From the NCBI RefSeq assembly GCF_000003605.2, contig NW_003146287.1, forward strand, positions 18,002-46,406: a DNA stretch of 28,405 nucleotides, read 5' to 3'. Origin of the DNA: Saccoglossus kowalevskii (Eukaryota > Hemichordata > Enteropneusta > Harrimaniidae). Position numbers and translations under genes: made by a program. The notes under the pieces were generated by a model that saw only the letters and a program-made list of their open reading frames with translations, made no database searches and was not told the DNA's origin. Shown here in pieces: positions 1 through 13,177 of this stretch (positions within the stretch are counted from its first letter, which is position 1; the number at the start of each line of letters is the position of its first letter).

Positions 1-3000
1 TAGAATACGTCGACTAGAGTTGTATTCGCTCGGATAACTTCGAACCATTACAGATGATCTGTTAATAGGTAATACTGGCGATGTTTCCCTATATTTGATA
101 TCCGGTTAATTCTGTATTATCCATAAAATTCCAGTCATGTAGATATCTACCGGCTTTCTGTCAGAGTAATCAATAACGCCGGATTGCGTAAAAAAGCGAT
201 TTTCTCTCGGGGGCTCACCCAGATGTCGATTTCAAGACGATAAGGCTGTTTCCGATGGACGCATCATCGATTTGTCCGCCGGTTTTATAGTCGATATACA
301 CACGACACAAATAGAAACAACGTTAAACATAGACACGGCTGGGAAATTATCGCAGCCACGCTGGGCTGAATTTGGGACGTTATAACGTTTCTCGACCAGT
401 AACATTTCCGAGCATCTCCGAAGCAGACACCCGATCATCAGTTGTTCCGATCAGTGGCAGTACTGAGATCTCATTGAGTGGAGAGTCATCAGCACACTGG
501 CTTTAGTCCATGCAAGCGTCGGTGTGGTGTATGCCACAGGACACCGCCTGCTTTACCGTTGATGTTTATTTATGTATTTACCGGGACAGCGGTTGAATTT
601 CGCTTCCACTCGGTAACCAAGGTTTCCGTGAGGTAACGTCAATTGTCATGCAAATGAGGCCAAATCTGGGCATTGTGGGTCGACAATACTACAACTGTAT
701 TGTATTTCAGTCGGCGTTTACGACAATCATTCCGATTAATGTAAACACCTCGGTGTGGTTGACAGCCTACCCACAGTTGTACTTGGAGACAATTACACAC
801 ACTCGGCAGTCGAGGTAATGGATTTTACTCAACCTAGATCGTAGCGGTGGGTTTTTTTTCGACGCACGAATTGAACACGGAAACGTGGAAATGGGCTGCT
901 CCAACAGTAGGCAAGGTATGTACGATGAAGTATATTATTTAGTCAATCATGCTAGTATCTGTGAATGCTCGTGACTGTTTGGTCAATGCGTTCCACACAA
1001 TGAGATACACTCAGCAGCGACTGAGTACGTTCTACTGAAAAGCTGCGCAGTGAATTGACGGTAAAACATTGTTGCAGTTTGAAATGTTATTACTCACAGA
1101 AACGGGGAAAGACTGGAGAAATCGGTGAGTGCGTGTTCACCGAGTTCTCCATATTCGATATTATACCAGCAGGGTATTGCAGATAGCAACAATTAAGTTA
1201 AAATGCTTCATGGCTACCATATTTTTATATTGTGCACTTGGCTTTGCTTTCCGCATCATCATCTGTAGAACCAATTATGGAGTCTCATTCTGACGGCCCT
1301 AAATCTGGGAAATGACAAATAGTCGCCAAGTTAAAATGTCAAGTCCGATAATACAGGAGATAACAGCGACGATACCGTCAAAACGCGTTTGCAATAAATT
1401 CTCCTCTTAAATGAGCAGGACGTCTCTCTCGGGTGCCATCGGGATTTGGCGAATTGTGTATACGATGCGATACTACACGAATCGGATGGAACCGTTGTTA
1501 TAATTGAAATGCGATCTGAGTCGACAGGGAATACAAATTGGATTAAGATTTTGGCGAATATCGCTGAGGAATGATAAAATATATTAATTATATATAGATC
1601 CATGCATTTTTGTTGTTCTCTTTTTTTCTCAAATGCGAAATGCTTCAAAACGTTGCTCAAGATTGTATTACAACACTTCGCCGATTCTCGACTATTCTGT
1701 AGTACTCGCGAATTGTAAACGCGTTGTTTTGGCGGGAAACGCAACAGTAAACTATTAAAAGCAGTTTATAGCGTGTGACTTTATTGCTATTTACCCTCGA
1801 GTACAAATTGATTCCAAAAGTCGACAATTTGACTTTGGGAAAACGTTAGTATTTGCCATCTGGCTTTTAACAAGCACAGCGGGAAAATCGATATACGCAC
1901 CCTTAAGATGATGGAGTGAAATATAGGCATTCGTCTTTCTGTAGGTTGTTCCATTTTTTTCTAAACATGCAGTAAACAACTAGCATAACGAAGACGGCCA
2001 TTGTGAAAACTTGTGACACATCATGACCATACATGGTGTATATGACCTAATATGGACATTATCATACCATATATGGGCGCAGACGCGTGGTTACAGAGTC
2101 GCTTTGGTTCAGTCCGCGGCTAAGGTATGCATTTCACCCCCTCCCCCACATTCTGACTCACTTCATCAGTAGGGATTGGAAATAAAGGATCATTATAATT
2201 TACAAGAAGGAACTCTATTGTTCTTAATCTAACTTTTAGGTACTTGGCACACTTACTTTCGTCGTCCGCGACCGTATATTTGAGTGGGGAGTGGAATGGC
2301 GCGGACCTAAGTTTACGACCTATTCATATAAAACGCGCTTACACAATGAGGGACGTGTCCCATTAGTCACTGGCATAGACACTAGTAGCTGTGTGTTCCG
2401 GTCCAGTAAATATACTTCGATGGGTAATTATTGTGTAACAAATATTCCGTTGCGGTTTTGTTTTTGAAATCAGGCGCATTCCCTTCTGTCATTATAGTGG
2501 GGTACATTTGGTTTTATTTTAAAGACGTGGATGAGAACAAAAACGCTCCCGTTAATTGACCAGTCGAGAGAGAGAGAAACGTAACAAAATCTGTACTGGC
2601 TACTAAAATACGGTCCTATGTATTATTAAAAGATTATAAGGTTAAACTGATACTGTGAAAACAGCTCAGACAAGTCATGTAAACGAATACTTTAGAATGC
2701 TGGGACGTGAACTAACGTTACATTATATCAAAAACAATAAACAAACACTCGTCGGGATAAAATAGATGCATTACGTCATGTGTTGCTCCAATCTTCGTGC
2801 CCGGGGTTACTAATCTATTCTATTCACCGTGACGTATGTTTGGTTTGTAATTGTTACCTCGACAGACGTCGTGTCTAATAAACATCGGTAGTTGAATCTA
2901 ACCAGGTTAATATGAGACATCATTTACTCATCAGGTAAAAGGAGAAAACTACAAATACATGTTGAGCGTACGTGTTACGTGTACATTTTATTCGAATGAC

Positions 3001-3862
3001 CTTTAAACCGCTAAGCATTCCATGGGAACGCAACAATTTTTCATTGAAATTATGAGTGATTCCGTGCACTGGTTTTCGTATTTGATCCAGTATCACTGTC
3101 GTTGTATATGATTGTTCATAACCTCAAACATATACTGGTTAGTTTAATGAAACAGACAATGGATGCTACACTGACACTTGATTGGACGCTTTCCCGGCAA
3201 AATTGCCCTGCAACCTTTTGCACATTCAGTGTTTTTTTGTAGTTTTTTGGCAAAATATACATAATTACTAGGCATCCAAGTTCTGATCAATATTTTGTTC
3301 AAGTATGTAAAAATTAGGAACATTTATGTTTATGATTTTTGTAAATATGTACCCAGAAAATCCACTCTATGACCCGTGTTGACCTTTTGACCTTTCACCG
3401 ATATTAGCACCCGTCTTGCATAAAGTAACTCTGTTCCAATACAAGATGAATGTCGATGAATGAGATACGAAATCGCTGACAACAATGGGTAATATTCTGC
3501 CATCGAATACTAAATATTCCCTGAAAGCAAATGGCCACATGTTACATTTCTCGACGGGGTATATTGATTTTTTTCACGTTTTTGGGGGCAAAATAGTAGG
3601 TTCCAACAAAATCATACCACTTGTTGTTCCCGAGCTATGATGTTATTTTTTTCATTGTGAGTATGTTGTTTCATGCCACAACACGCTGGGATTAAAACTG
3701 TTCGTATTGTGACGTCACTGAAACGATCACAATGATAACATCTAAAATAGCTTGTATATTATGTTTGTCTAGCATATTGTGACATGTCGATATGGCCGGT
3801 CATAATGATTCCGTAATTACGTGAATATATCGTACCCTAGATCGAACCATAGTTGTATTGCA
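1..3862. other. non-coding stretch, no supportable gene
   Basis: No reading frame here resembles a known protein. The longest is a 137-codon minus-strand frame at 1331-1744; it has no recognisable domain, and a frame of this length is only mildly unusual for a window this size and AT content. Small items seen are an octamer ATGCAAAT at 648-655, a GA run at 2566-2578, a TGACCT direct repeat with 2-bp spacing at 3380-3393, and a palindromic CRE-type GTGACGTCAC at 3709-3718. An 18-bp word at 3209-3226 recurs at 13786-13803. I infer intergenic or intronic DNA. Confidence 0.6.
3380..3393 (-). promoter_or_regulatory. DR2-type nuclear-receptor-like motif
   Basis: Two TGACCT half-sites lie in direct repeat with a 2-bp TT spacer. 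On the minus strand this reads AGGTCA-AA-AGGTCA, which fits the DR2 arrangement known for retinoid-type nuclear receptors. Nothing nearby shows that it is a functional promoter or enhancer. Such matches also occur by chance in AT-rich DNA, so this is a motif call only. Confidence 0.25.
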
Positions 3863-4153
3863 TCAACCCCAACAGTAGTCGTCGCGCCACGCATGCGCGA
3901 TATTTGTGTTGATAAACATTGATTTTTCCATAATCCAATCCAATTTCTAATTAAATCACGAGTGCGAGTTTTGTCCTTGGCGCCACTTGCACTAATTACC
4001 GCCAGCGACTCCTTCGATACTTTCCAAACACCAACAAAAATAGCTAATTGAAGCTTGGTAGCGTCTTGGTGTGCGCAACAGTAAAAATCGCCATCTTTGT
4101 TTATATGAGACTCATATCTCGCACATGCGCGGCGCAACAACTACGCTCTTTAA
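3863..4153. mobile_element. family 3 non-autonomous DNA element, about 291 bp, long inverted repeats
   Basis: The left arm contains GTAGTCGTCGCGCCACGCAT followed by GCGCGATAT. The right arm, read on the minus strand from 4153, begins TTAAAGAGC and continues GTAGTTGTTGCGCCGCGCAT, then GTGCGAGATAT. Similarity continues inward on both sides through an ATAAACA word to a run of ATTTTT, so the arms are roughly 60-70 bp and imperfect. The right end is TTAA; the matching left position reads TCAA. The interior is AT-rich and has no transposase. The frame across it (107 codons, minus) is a by-product of the inverted repeats. This looks like a miniature inverted-repeat element with one TTAA end decayed. 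It is the only copy I find in the window. Confidence 0.65.
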
Positions 4154-4481
4154 TACAAATGAATGCCTGTTTGAGTGTCACGTGTCCGAGTACATCACCA
4201 GATTAGCCATTTTTCTTCATCCTCGTTCGGAATGAAGAATGGAAATCTACGTGAAATCTTGTTAAATTTTCAGTGGAAATTCTGAATTGCAAGTGTCGGT
4301 ATTCGCCACGGTCTAAATGTGAAAGTTTACAACTTGCAGTGAGCAGACGACATTGAACAGAGTAGCGCGCATCTAAAACTTGTAAACGATCCCCGGCCAG
4401 ACACTAGACTCAACGCCAGCGTATGACGTAACAATGTTTAGGAAGGAACATTTTCAGGCATAACAACGCGCCAGAAGAAGT
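4154..4481. other. non-coding spacer between two miniature elements
   Basis: No gene signal. It is ordinary mixed-composition sequence with several CpG sites, separating the family 3 element from the family 1 element. Confidence 0.5.
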
Positions 4482-4614
4482 TTAAAGGACGGTGGTCGTC
4501 GCGTCGCGTCCTGTTCGATATGGGACCCATAGCGACGTATACAACGCGTGTAAAATATACAGTTTGTTTACATGGAATTCGAACACGCGCTTCGGGACGA
4601 CCACCGCCCTTTAA
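4482..4614 (+). mobile_element. family 1 miniature inverted-repeat element, intact copy (133 bp)
   Basis: The element begins TTAAAGGACGGTGGTCGTC and ends with GACGACCACCGCCCTTTAA, so the ends are near-perfect inverted repeats and both ends are TTAA. The middle carries ATATGGGACCCATAGCGACG followed by TATACAACGCGTGTAAAATA. The same structure, reversed and of exactly the same length, lies at 24573-24705, and damaged relatives lie near 5.2, 14.4 and 27.4 kb. It has no coding capacity. The size, inverted ends and TTAA flanks fit a non-autonomous DNA transposon. TTAA target sites are typical of the piggyBac superfamily, but the TIR here starts AGGG rather than CCC, so that superfamily is not established. 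Orientation is defined by this copy. Confidence 0.82.
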
Positions 4615-5199
4615 GGGTGCTTGTGTAAAGAGGGCAAAACGTTGAAAACGTACATTTCAAGGCAAAAGGAAGTCTACTTAAACAATATAAATACTTAAAA
4701 TGATATAATTCTGGTGGATATTGGGGTATACAGTTTTCATGGTGGAATTTTGTCAGTGTTGGAACCTTTCATTACTTTATTAGACAAAGACATCTTCTGA
4801 TATTTCGATATCGTTCGCGATGTGTAAGTTCACAAACATGGAATCCTTTTTAGTTTTGAATATATTGAAATATGATGAACATAGAATTGTCGTTGTGGAA
4901 AATAGTAAAATAAATCGTACCAGAAAAGATTGTATTGGTCGCTATTGACTATTGGCAGAAAACAAATTTATCTTTTAAAACTGATTGTCAAACTACATGT
5001 ATTTTAATTAATTGTCTCACGATTTCCACATTTAATACTTTTCAGTCCAAATATTGACATCGCATGATTATTGAATACTTTCCAATACGATATGGCTAGC
5101 TACATTGGAAGGTCGTCCTTCGGCATCATTGAATGACCCGGAAAGTTTGAGAATGTGTGTCGAAATAAACATAGTAAACCTACCAAATAATTTTGTTAA
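4615..5199. other. AT-rich spacer, no gene
   Basis: AT-rich sequence with short A/T runs and no coding, RNA or repeat signal. A minus-strand frame of 67 codons at 5068-5271 runs into the rearranged family 1 relative and is not credible as a protein. Confidence 0.5.
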
Positions 5200-5308
5200 T
5201 ACGGCGCCCATAGATCGTCGTACATAGCGTGTCCGATTACACGCGTTGTATACGTTGTACGGGACCCACACCGAATAAAACGCGCCACGGTGATTGTGGC
5301 CGCTTTAG
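5200..5308. mobile_element. rearranged, palindromic family 1 relative
   Basis: The right half (about 5238-5308) reads ACACGCGTTGTATACGTTGT then ACGGGACCCAC and ends near GTGGCCGCTTTAG, matching the minus-strand sense of family 1. The left half (about 5200-5231) reads GGCGCCCATAGATCGTCGTA then CATAGCGTGT, which matches the same internal segment in the opposite sense. The two halves therefore form an imperfect head-to-head inverted repeat around a short CCGAT centre. The outer TIR is recognisable only on the right. I infer an old copy with an inverted internal duplication, or two copies fused by deletion. Confidence 0.5.
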
Positions 5309-8252
5309 CTAGGTTTGCGATAGTTCACATTTGAACGTTCGCTCTAGACGGTGGACAAATTAACCCACCTATGAATGACCCGATCCGGTAAAACGAGCTG
5401 CACTTTCAAACGAGCTAGGTCATGGAGTGAAGTAGTACATTTCAGCAAAGCCCCGAGGAGAGAGTACTTGTAAATTGGCGCAATTAATGTTATTATTACC
5501 CGAACGCTAATGACTACAACACGACTTGAATCGATAATAAAGCCAGGTCTTCTTTTCCCACCGGTGTTGATTTCATATAAAGAGTTTGCAAATGCACCGA
5601 GCTAGTCCGAGACAAGTATAAATATTTGAAATGAGATTCAATTTACATCGCTCGATTTGACAGTGAGTCGTGACTACAGTGGGTAAAATCGCTGTTGAGA
5701 TATCCTAGAAAATCAGCTGCGGATTTACGTCACTTTGCTGATGCTTCCGTGCATTTGGCTTTATAATCCACGCTTGTGATATTATTTGCGACGAAACCAC
5801 GGGATGTATACTAGATTTAGCTGCGACATGTTCCTAAGAAACGTTCTAACTTTACTAGTATTGATGTTCGAATTCGTTACCCTTGTTTGACAAAGGGTTC
5901 ACCATATTTATAAGTTGACTACATTTCCTTTACTAGTCACAATAGACCGTTTAGAAACACCGTAGTACAAATGTAATGACACTGGGCCACACACCGTCAG
6001 AAACTGTTAAGGTATTGATCCCTCTTTTAATATAAGGTTATTGCCAAATGTAAATATATTTAACTCTAACGAGTTAACGTCTAAGCACGGATTATTGATT
6101 CGTTTATGTTTAGCGACACGCACATGTTCGACCGGCATACACACACACACACATACACAGATCGATCTCATATTTGTTCAGATCAACGCGACGGAACACT
6201 GTGTCGATGCCACGTGGAAATATCATAAACATATCAGCGTGTCGTTTTTTGACTTGATTCCAGTCGGCCGTCTCAGAGTTGTCGTTATAGGTAGACACAC
6301 ATGTGCATACACACATGGGGTGGACATGCTAATAATGTAGACAGGCGCGTCACCTGCTATGCCGCTCTTACCGTCTTAAAAAAGACTGTTTGTGAAACAG
6401 CGTACAGTGAAAGCGGTCACACAGTTATGCGCAACACAGTAACGTTCAAGATAACTGCAGTAACGCAGTTGCCATATTTGTTCACAACATATAACAGACT
6501 AAATACGGTATATTGTTTGAGGTTATTTCCGAGAAAACTTTGCATACTTACTACACAAATGCGCAGAATAGGGAGTGGAATATTGTTGGGAAAGGATGAA
6601 AATCAATGATTGTAACACGTAAATCGTTTGCATATGTCACTTTTGTCACAGTCCGATAAGAAGCAGCATATATAATCAAAAACGATCACTAGCAGCATAC
6701 TGGTCGTCGACTAATGATCGGTAGCCCCGAATTGAAATTCAATTTTTTTACGCCTCCACAACTATGCATATGTTTGTCGATATTTCAGTTGGTGTTATCT
6801 TGCTCGATCATCATTGGATTGAAGTATTTGAAAGGAAATGTCTGTCGTTGTTCGTATTGTTGTTGTCGTTGTCATTTTTTTATCTGATCGTGTTTATTTT
6901 TTCAAACTTTGATTTTTGATTAATGACTTTAGGCTCTTGGCTAAGATATAGATTAAAATTTTCTTTTGTTTGCAATAATTTAAACAATTTGATACTGGTA
7001 AATATTTGGCTAAAACCAAACAATTGTTAGACATAGAAATGATATAAGTGCACAGAATTAAGACATGCATAGTGTTGAGTATGTGAACCCTGTGCTAGTA
7101 AAATAAAAATTACATTATTAGATCGTGGTTAGTGGAGTAACTCGCCATGTTATAAAGTGTCACTCATTTTTTGGGGAAAATATGTACAATACTTCCAAAA
7201 CCATGGCAAGTATTATTCCCTCCAATCTTTATTTATATAATAATGCTGTACTGTTTGAGAACTTGTACACAATTCGTCTTACATTTTCATATTATTATCA
7301 CATACAATAAATGTACATGTAATATTAATTGCAGAAAATGAATATTTTATATTATTTATGTAATTACTTATGACCTCATTGTGCATTAGATTTTTTTGTT
7401 CATATGTTCAAGTCAGTCGATACCTCCAAAAAAATACCTTTCACACCAACAAGTTTGACTGTATTTTTTCCCGCCAAAATCGATAGTATGCTAAAAATGA
7501 CTCACAATGAAACTTCTTGAATTGTGCGTGTATTCCATAACAAACCATAGTCATGACTGATTAAGCAATGCTTGCATAGCCTCAAAATGTATATTACGTT
7601 TTTCACCATCCCTGTCACTGTTTATTTTTGAATAAGTGGTAAACCACAGACTCAAGAAAAAAAAATCGAAGATGGACGACATTTCGGTGAACCAAAAGAA
7701 ATACAATTATGAGACTAATTTGTTTAACCAAGTAAAATATGAAAATCCGCCAAATAATTAATTTGTCAATTTTTTATGGAGGGGGATATTTTTTACTGTC
7801 AGAGTAATTTATATTAATTGAGAAATGACATTACGATGACCTCATTTATCATTCTCATTTTTGGACACGATTGTTCTCACCTAAATTTCAGCTAATTTTT
7901 AAAGTTTTGTTCAAATATATTAGTGCATTGTTTCAGAATATTTATTTTATTTGCAAGGAAAAGATCATACCAGACAGCAGATACAACATCATCATTTGTA
8001 TCTATTCTTGAAATGACGATTATGATCCAGATTATATTGGGAAGGGTTGTGATAGTTGCTCTATGTTTTATTTATTTGTTTGACAGAATTGCGATTCCTT
8101 ATTGATTGTGTGAATTACAATATGGCAGTAAATGTGTGGGCAATCATTTCTTTTGTCATACAGTATGTCACGTGAAATGTCTGAAGGAGAAGAAGCTGGT
8201 TGTTTGTTACTTTGGTTTGTTCGGGTTACGTTGTAATTTAACCCTCACAGCA
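5309..8252. other. non-coding stretch with short CA repeat
   Basis: No gene is supportable. Frames of 60-102 codons at 6041-6340 and 6301-6609 are low in coding character and overlap the CA tract. From about 6.8 to 8.1 kb the sequence becomes strongly AT-rich with long T and A runs. No inverted-repeat element is recognised before the truncated family 2 copy. Confidence 0.5.
6138..6152. repeat. short (CA)n dinucleotide tract
   Basis: An uninterrupted CA run of about 7 units, extended by further imperfect CA words to 6160. It generates the His/Thr-rich peptide seen in the overlapping plus-strand frame and the Cys/Val-rich one on the minus strand. Confidence 0.8.
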
Positions 8253-8333
8253 TCCCAAGCGAACATAACAACACACGCTAAAAACGCAATGGCTCATGGG
8301 TAGACTCTTGTTTGTAAACAATGACACGCTATG
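8253..8333 (+). mobile_element. family 2 miniature element, truncated copy
   Basis: Only the core of family 2 remains: TCCCAAGCGAA, then ACACACGCTAAAAACGCAAT, GGCTCATGGGTAGAC and TTGTTTGTAAACAATGACAC, followed by GCTATG. These words occur in the same order in the copies at 14.2 and 27.2 kb and reversed at 26.2 kb. Neither terminal inverted repeat is recognisable here. The minus-strand frame through it (76 codons) encodes a peptide resembling that of the 14.2-kb copy only because the DNA repeat is shared. Confidence 0.75.
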
Positions 8334-11300
8334 TAGTATTAGATTAAATGTAGTATTAGAAAGATTACTTGTGTATCTGTTTAATCGTTTGAATGCCAAA
8401 AGCAAATTTTGTTGCCGTACGCAAAATAATTGTTTCCAAATTTGCAACAAAATATTGAAAAATGTCACAATATAGCTAACTGTTGTACATGATTTTCGGA
8501 GGGTAAATAATTACGTTCAATTGTTTAATTAATTAAACAAGTTACTCCACAAATAAAGAAATAAACCTGCAAAGAGACACAATTTGCTCCATTTTGGGCG
8601 ATTACTGCTTGCAGCCTTTGGGTAGACAGAGGTGACGGGCAGTGACGGGTATAATCTCATCACAAAATTGGATTATCCGTGAATAGCCTGGTGTATTACA
8701 CGATGACAACAATACTAGTTTACCAAATACGGTAAATAAAAATCACGACGAGTGATGAGTATTGTGCTACAAAACTCAAAAACGTCGTTGAAAACGGTGA
8801 CCTGAAAATGTCTGCGAACAGTAGGGACATTGTCGTACGTACCGAGGACTATCAAACAAGACAGTTGTAATTGCCGTACTGAGTGAATAATACAAACGGA
8901 AATCACCAGAATAAACAAATTCTTATTTTGTTTGAAAGGTAACTGTATTTCTGGTAAGAACTTGCAAACATTTATAACAATTTTTATATTGATTATTGTC
9001 AGGTTGGAACATAATAAATTTGAATTCGTTCATACTGCATACTGTCTAGTACTTTACGGTGATTGCGTGAATACAAATCCTCATTGAGGCAAAATTATGA
9101 ACCTTTATTTTTGCACTCTCTACAACAGAGTCTCTGCTCATATCAAATGTGAGTTCAGATGATATATTGTCACAGTGTTCCCTCAATGTCTACCGCATGA
9201 TAGTATCTGCACGAGAATATCACGTTGGAAAACATGATTTGAAAGGCTGTTTTAGTGTAGGTGTAAAATCGTAATAGGCATATTGGACACTGCTTTAATA
9301 TTACGAAGTGTATCTCTGACATTGATAGCATCGATTTTCCTGAAAAATGGAAAAGACAATGTTTACATAATCATCCGCAGAGAGTCTATATCGGAACCTG
9401 TATCAGTAGGGAGCTGTCTTAACGACACTGTCGTGGCAATAAGTTTAAGCTGACCCACTCGCGTCAAGTCAACGCTTATGCTGTATATGGTTGTGTAATA
9501 CGTTTCCCGCGCCAATTTTTGGTGTTTGTAATTATCATGATCAAACTAATTAGTGATTTGTTTTCTGAATTAACTTTTTCAATGTTGTGGTATTTAATTT
9601 CCATGTATAGCATCGCAATGTAGAGGTAACGTCACAGCATTAAATAATGAGAGTGGCAGGTGGCATTCTGTTAGACCTTTTGACGTCAACTTGTGTGACC
9701 TTTAAAAGATTTAACTGTTATTAGAATGTTGATCTATAGCCGATAGGACATTATGGCAATTTTGTATAAAATATATTTTTTTAAACGATTTTAGAAAAAT
9801 ATATATCAATAAGTACAAAAGTACACAAGTAATATAACTCTTTGCAGCACGCAGCGTGATCTAATAGGTTGTCTAAATACAGTCCTGAGCAATGTATCTA
9901 GTTAATATCAAATTAAATTGTGCGTGTCTTTTTGACAATTACACCATGTCTAGAAGGTAAATGTTGAATGGAGTATCGGCTTTTTAGTGTCTTGTCTATT
10001 AGGAAGGTAGAAGAAATCCTCCTTCTGACTTCAAATTAGCTTATAAAAAGGCCGACCAGAAGTCTGAAATGCTGTTGATATTTGGAATTTGGGTATTCCC
10101 CCCTCGGCTTTCTTCACGCGAAAACCCGTCAACACAATGTCCTCCTCAACTATTTCCCTATATGGTCACGATCATTGTGTTGAATTGCTCCTTTCTTCAC
10201 TTCACCTCTCCTCATGTAACAGAATTATATTACAACGGATGCGATTTTAACAAATATTAAAAACAGGTGTTGTTCATCATGAATAAATATAGCAAGAAAA
10301 ACAAGTTAAATATATCATTTTGACATGTGTCGTTGTCGTGTTGTGTGTCATCAATACTCCCATGGCGCCAGTGTGGCCAAGAATCGCGCTCATTTTTCAG
10401 GAAATGAAATCTGGAAGGATGTATCATAGTGTTTTTTTTTTAAATCCATCATACATCGAAGGAATAATGGCAGTATATACCTTGGAATACGCTGTATGTG
10501 TGATGCCCAGCAGCATGGCGTATGCTCGATCATGTCCGATTGGCGATCAAATGGTGGCCAGATGACGATGCTTAAACAATGTGTTGCAACACAGAATGTA
10601 AACCACTGTGGTTTTATATTTGATTCTAAATATCAACTGCACGGGACGCCTGCTTCCAATAAGTCAAATGGCGCGCATAGGTCCAGTGTAATTTCTGTTT
10701 CAATTGATAAGCGTGAAACTGAAACTATATATGCAATCTCTGGTTGAAAGCTCACAACCGAACAATACATAGTATTCAGTTCATACCCGCCACTCTCACG
10801 ACGTGCATACGTACGCATTTACTGTGTACATATATTAAACTACATTTCATTTGCCTTCATCAAATATTTGAACACTAGATAGAAGCGATAATTGTCACTT
10901 GTCTGCCGTGCCCGTATTTTGAGTCGCCAGATAAGTCCCACATACCGCGACTCTGACATGCTGTATTAGCGTTTCTCTCAGTGCAATCAATCTTTATTTT
11001 TCGTGGCCTATAAGTTATTCTCCCGTGCGATTTTGTATTCAATAATACTTCGATATGGGCTGTAAGACAGATAATCATTATCCGATCCATATGTATTTCA
11101 ATCCATTCTCTGTTTTGGATGACAAATATGTCAAAATGATATTCATATTATAATCGTCGATTGAATAGAAATAATCGTATTATTAATGATTCCCTATACA
11201 AATCGTGACACCAGTGTGTGTACTGATTTAAAAGTGTGTCAGAAATTGTTGACGAATGAAAATCGATTAAAAAGTACTTTGTCGACGTTCTTAGCTAGGG

Positions 11301-13077
11301 AAATAAAATATATGTTTGATTCCCCCGCCTCGTGATCCATATTATTATCAAGGGTGTGTATTTTCCCGACATAATGCGTGGATTAGACTGACATGTTCCT
11401 TAAATTATTGATCGAAGCTTTTACATAAAAGGTCAATATACGTTATTTAATGAGGTGATGGGAAGAAGATGACCTCGTGACCCCAAGTAGTGTAACCTCT
11501 GTCAGATTAGACAAACACGTGTCAACTGATGGAGGGGTGCAGAATAGAAGGGGAAACAGCGCGATGTTGTCAGCGTACGTATAATTCAAGGCCTAATATA
11601 TATCCAAAAACAAATCATAACTTCGGGCGACTAAAGATTCGATTTCTATTTGTGCTTTTTTTTTATTCATGCGCGTTTTGCCGGTTTATGTTTTTATCGC
11701 GGACGCCCAGGTGTAAGATTTAACCATTGTACCATGGCAAGTACATCCCGTTTTATGGGCCTATTTTAGATACTGCTGTAGATGAAGCTGCTAGTAATAA
11801 AAACCTCTATTTAAATGCTACACACGACCCATATTGTTACGTGGACTTAGCTTGCATTCTACGATTATAGTTTGTGCGATTAACAGTACCATTAAAACAA
11901 TAACGTATCAAAGCTTCGTGGAAAAGAATTGTCTCGCACGTGGAGAATATCGATCTCCCGTCCCGATATCTTCTTCCACTCTATTTATGCTCAAAATTAC
12001 ACATTCATACAAGTTATTAAGTGATATTACATACTTTAGTGTGTACCTTTTTATCTATATGTGTCTGCTTGTGAAAAGATTGTGTTCATCTGCAATAATA
12101 ATCAGTTTCTGTAGGACATCGTTCATGTGGTTCCGTTCGGCGTTGGAAATATTAAAATTAAAAACATCTGGAATGTAATATATGCACGGGGGGGGGCTAT
12201 GGTATTATAAAGATGTTTTAATGGACCGCGTGTCCGTAAATGACTTAAAGTTACGCATGATTCGATAAACACATGAGCCTAGTAATTACATGTGCCATTT
12301 TAGATCTTGGCGAGATATATGACTAAACACGATTTTATGGAAAATATCCACCGGAGCGATGAACCTGTGGTCGATCAGATAAAACAGTGCCGTTAGCGAT
12401 GAGCCAAATGTAGGACACGTTACTGAATAACCGGCGTTCCCTCGATACCCCACTGTCTGGCAAATTATGCCAGTGGAAATGATTCAATTTAGACAGCCTG
12501 AATGCAATTATTTTTTTTCAATAAAAAAATTGCGGGGGGGGGGCAAATAAAAGATATACACATTATGATTATAATAAATGTTATCATAGTAAACCGGAAG
12601 TGTTTATTCTAAATGCATTATGGGTAAGCGAAACACACTCTCAACTCTCGCTGACTACACTCAGGCTGATAATATCCCTTTTTACAGAAATAACTCTTTG
12701 AAGACGTTTCCAATTTGCGCTACATATGACTGGCGACAGATGTCAAGCTGTATCATTAACGTGCTCGTTTGGCGGCTTCTGTTGCCTTCTGAAATTCGCG
12801 AGACTTTTCCCCATATTAGTGTTTGAAGTGACCGATTACACTGGGATCATCCATCTGATGTTTATCAGCGCTATCAGCGTTTCTTGAATCGTTAAGCTAT
12901 TTTCTAGTGATACACAATTTTATATCTTCGTGTTGTACAGAATTTGACCTATTTTATTATAGGCTTACTTTCTCTGCATGGTTTGTAATAATTTATGAAT
13001 TGTATATCGTATATACCAACGGATTCATTCCAACTCATTTCAGTGTACAGATGCGTTGCTGTGAATTAAACTTTTAA
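8334..13077. other. long non-coding stretch, no supportable gene
   Basis: Scattered frames of 60-114 codons show no recognisable domain, consistent composition or splice context. Noted items are a perfect 20-bp palindrome at 8521-8540, a CRE-type TGACGTCA at 9681-9688 followed by TGACCT at 9696-9701, and G runs at 12188-12196 (9 G) and 12534-12543 (10 G). The second G run directly follows a weak A/T hairpin at 12504-12533. I see no transposon end in this stretch, and infer intergenic or intronic DNA. Confidence 0.5.
8521..8540. repeat. perfect 20-bp palindrome
   Basis: TTGTTTAATTAATTAAACAA equals its own reverse complement with no central spacer. It is AT-only apart from one G and one C. It could be a cruciform-prone site or a decayed inverted repeat; no function can be read from it. 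Confidence 0.85.
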
Positions 13078-13110
13078 ATTATTTATTTATTTATTTATTA
13101 ATTTATTAAT

Positions 13111-13177
<67 letters not shown>

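Noticed and set aside
1331-1744. 137-codon minus-strand frame as a gene.
   Set aside because: No domain, no splice or promoter context, and a length only mildly unusual for this composition.
12188-12543. G-quadruplex at the G9 and G10 runs.
   Set aside because: Each is a single isolated G run; four separated runs are not present.
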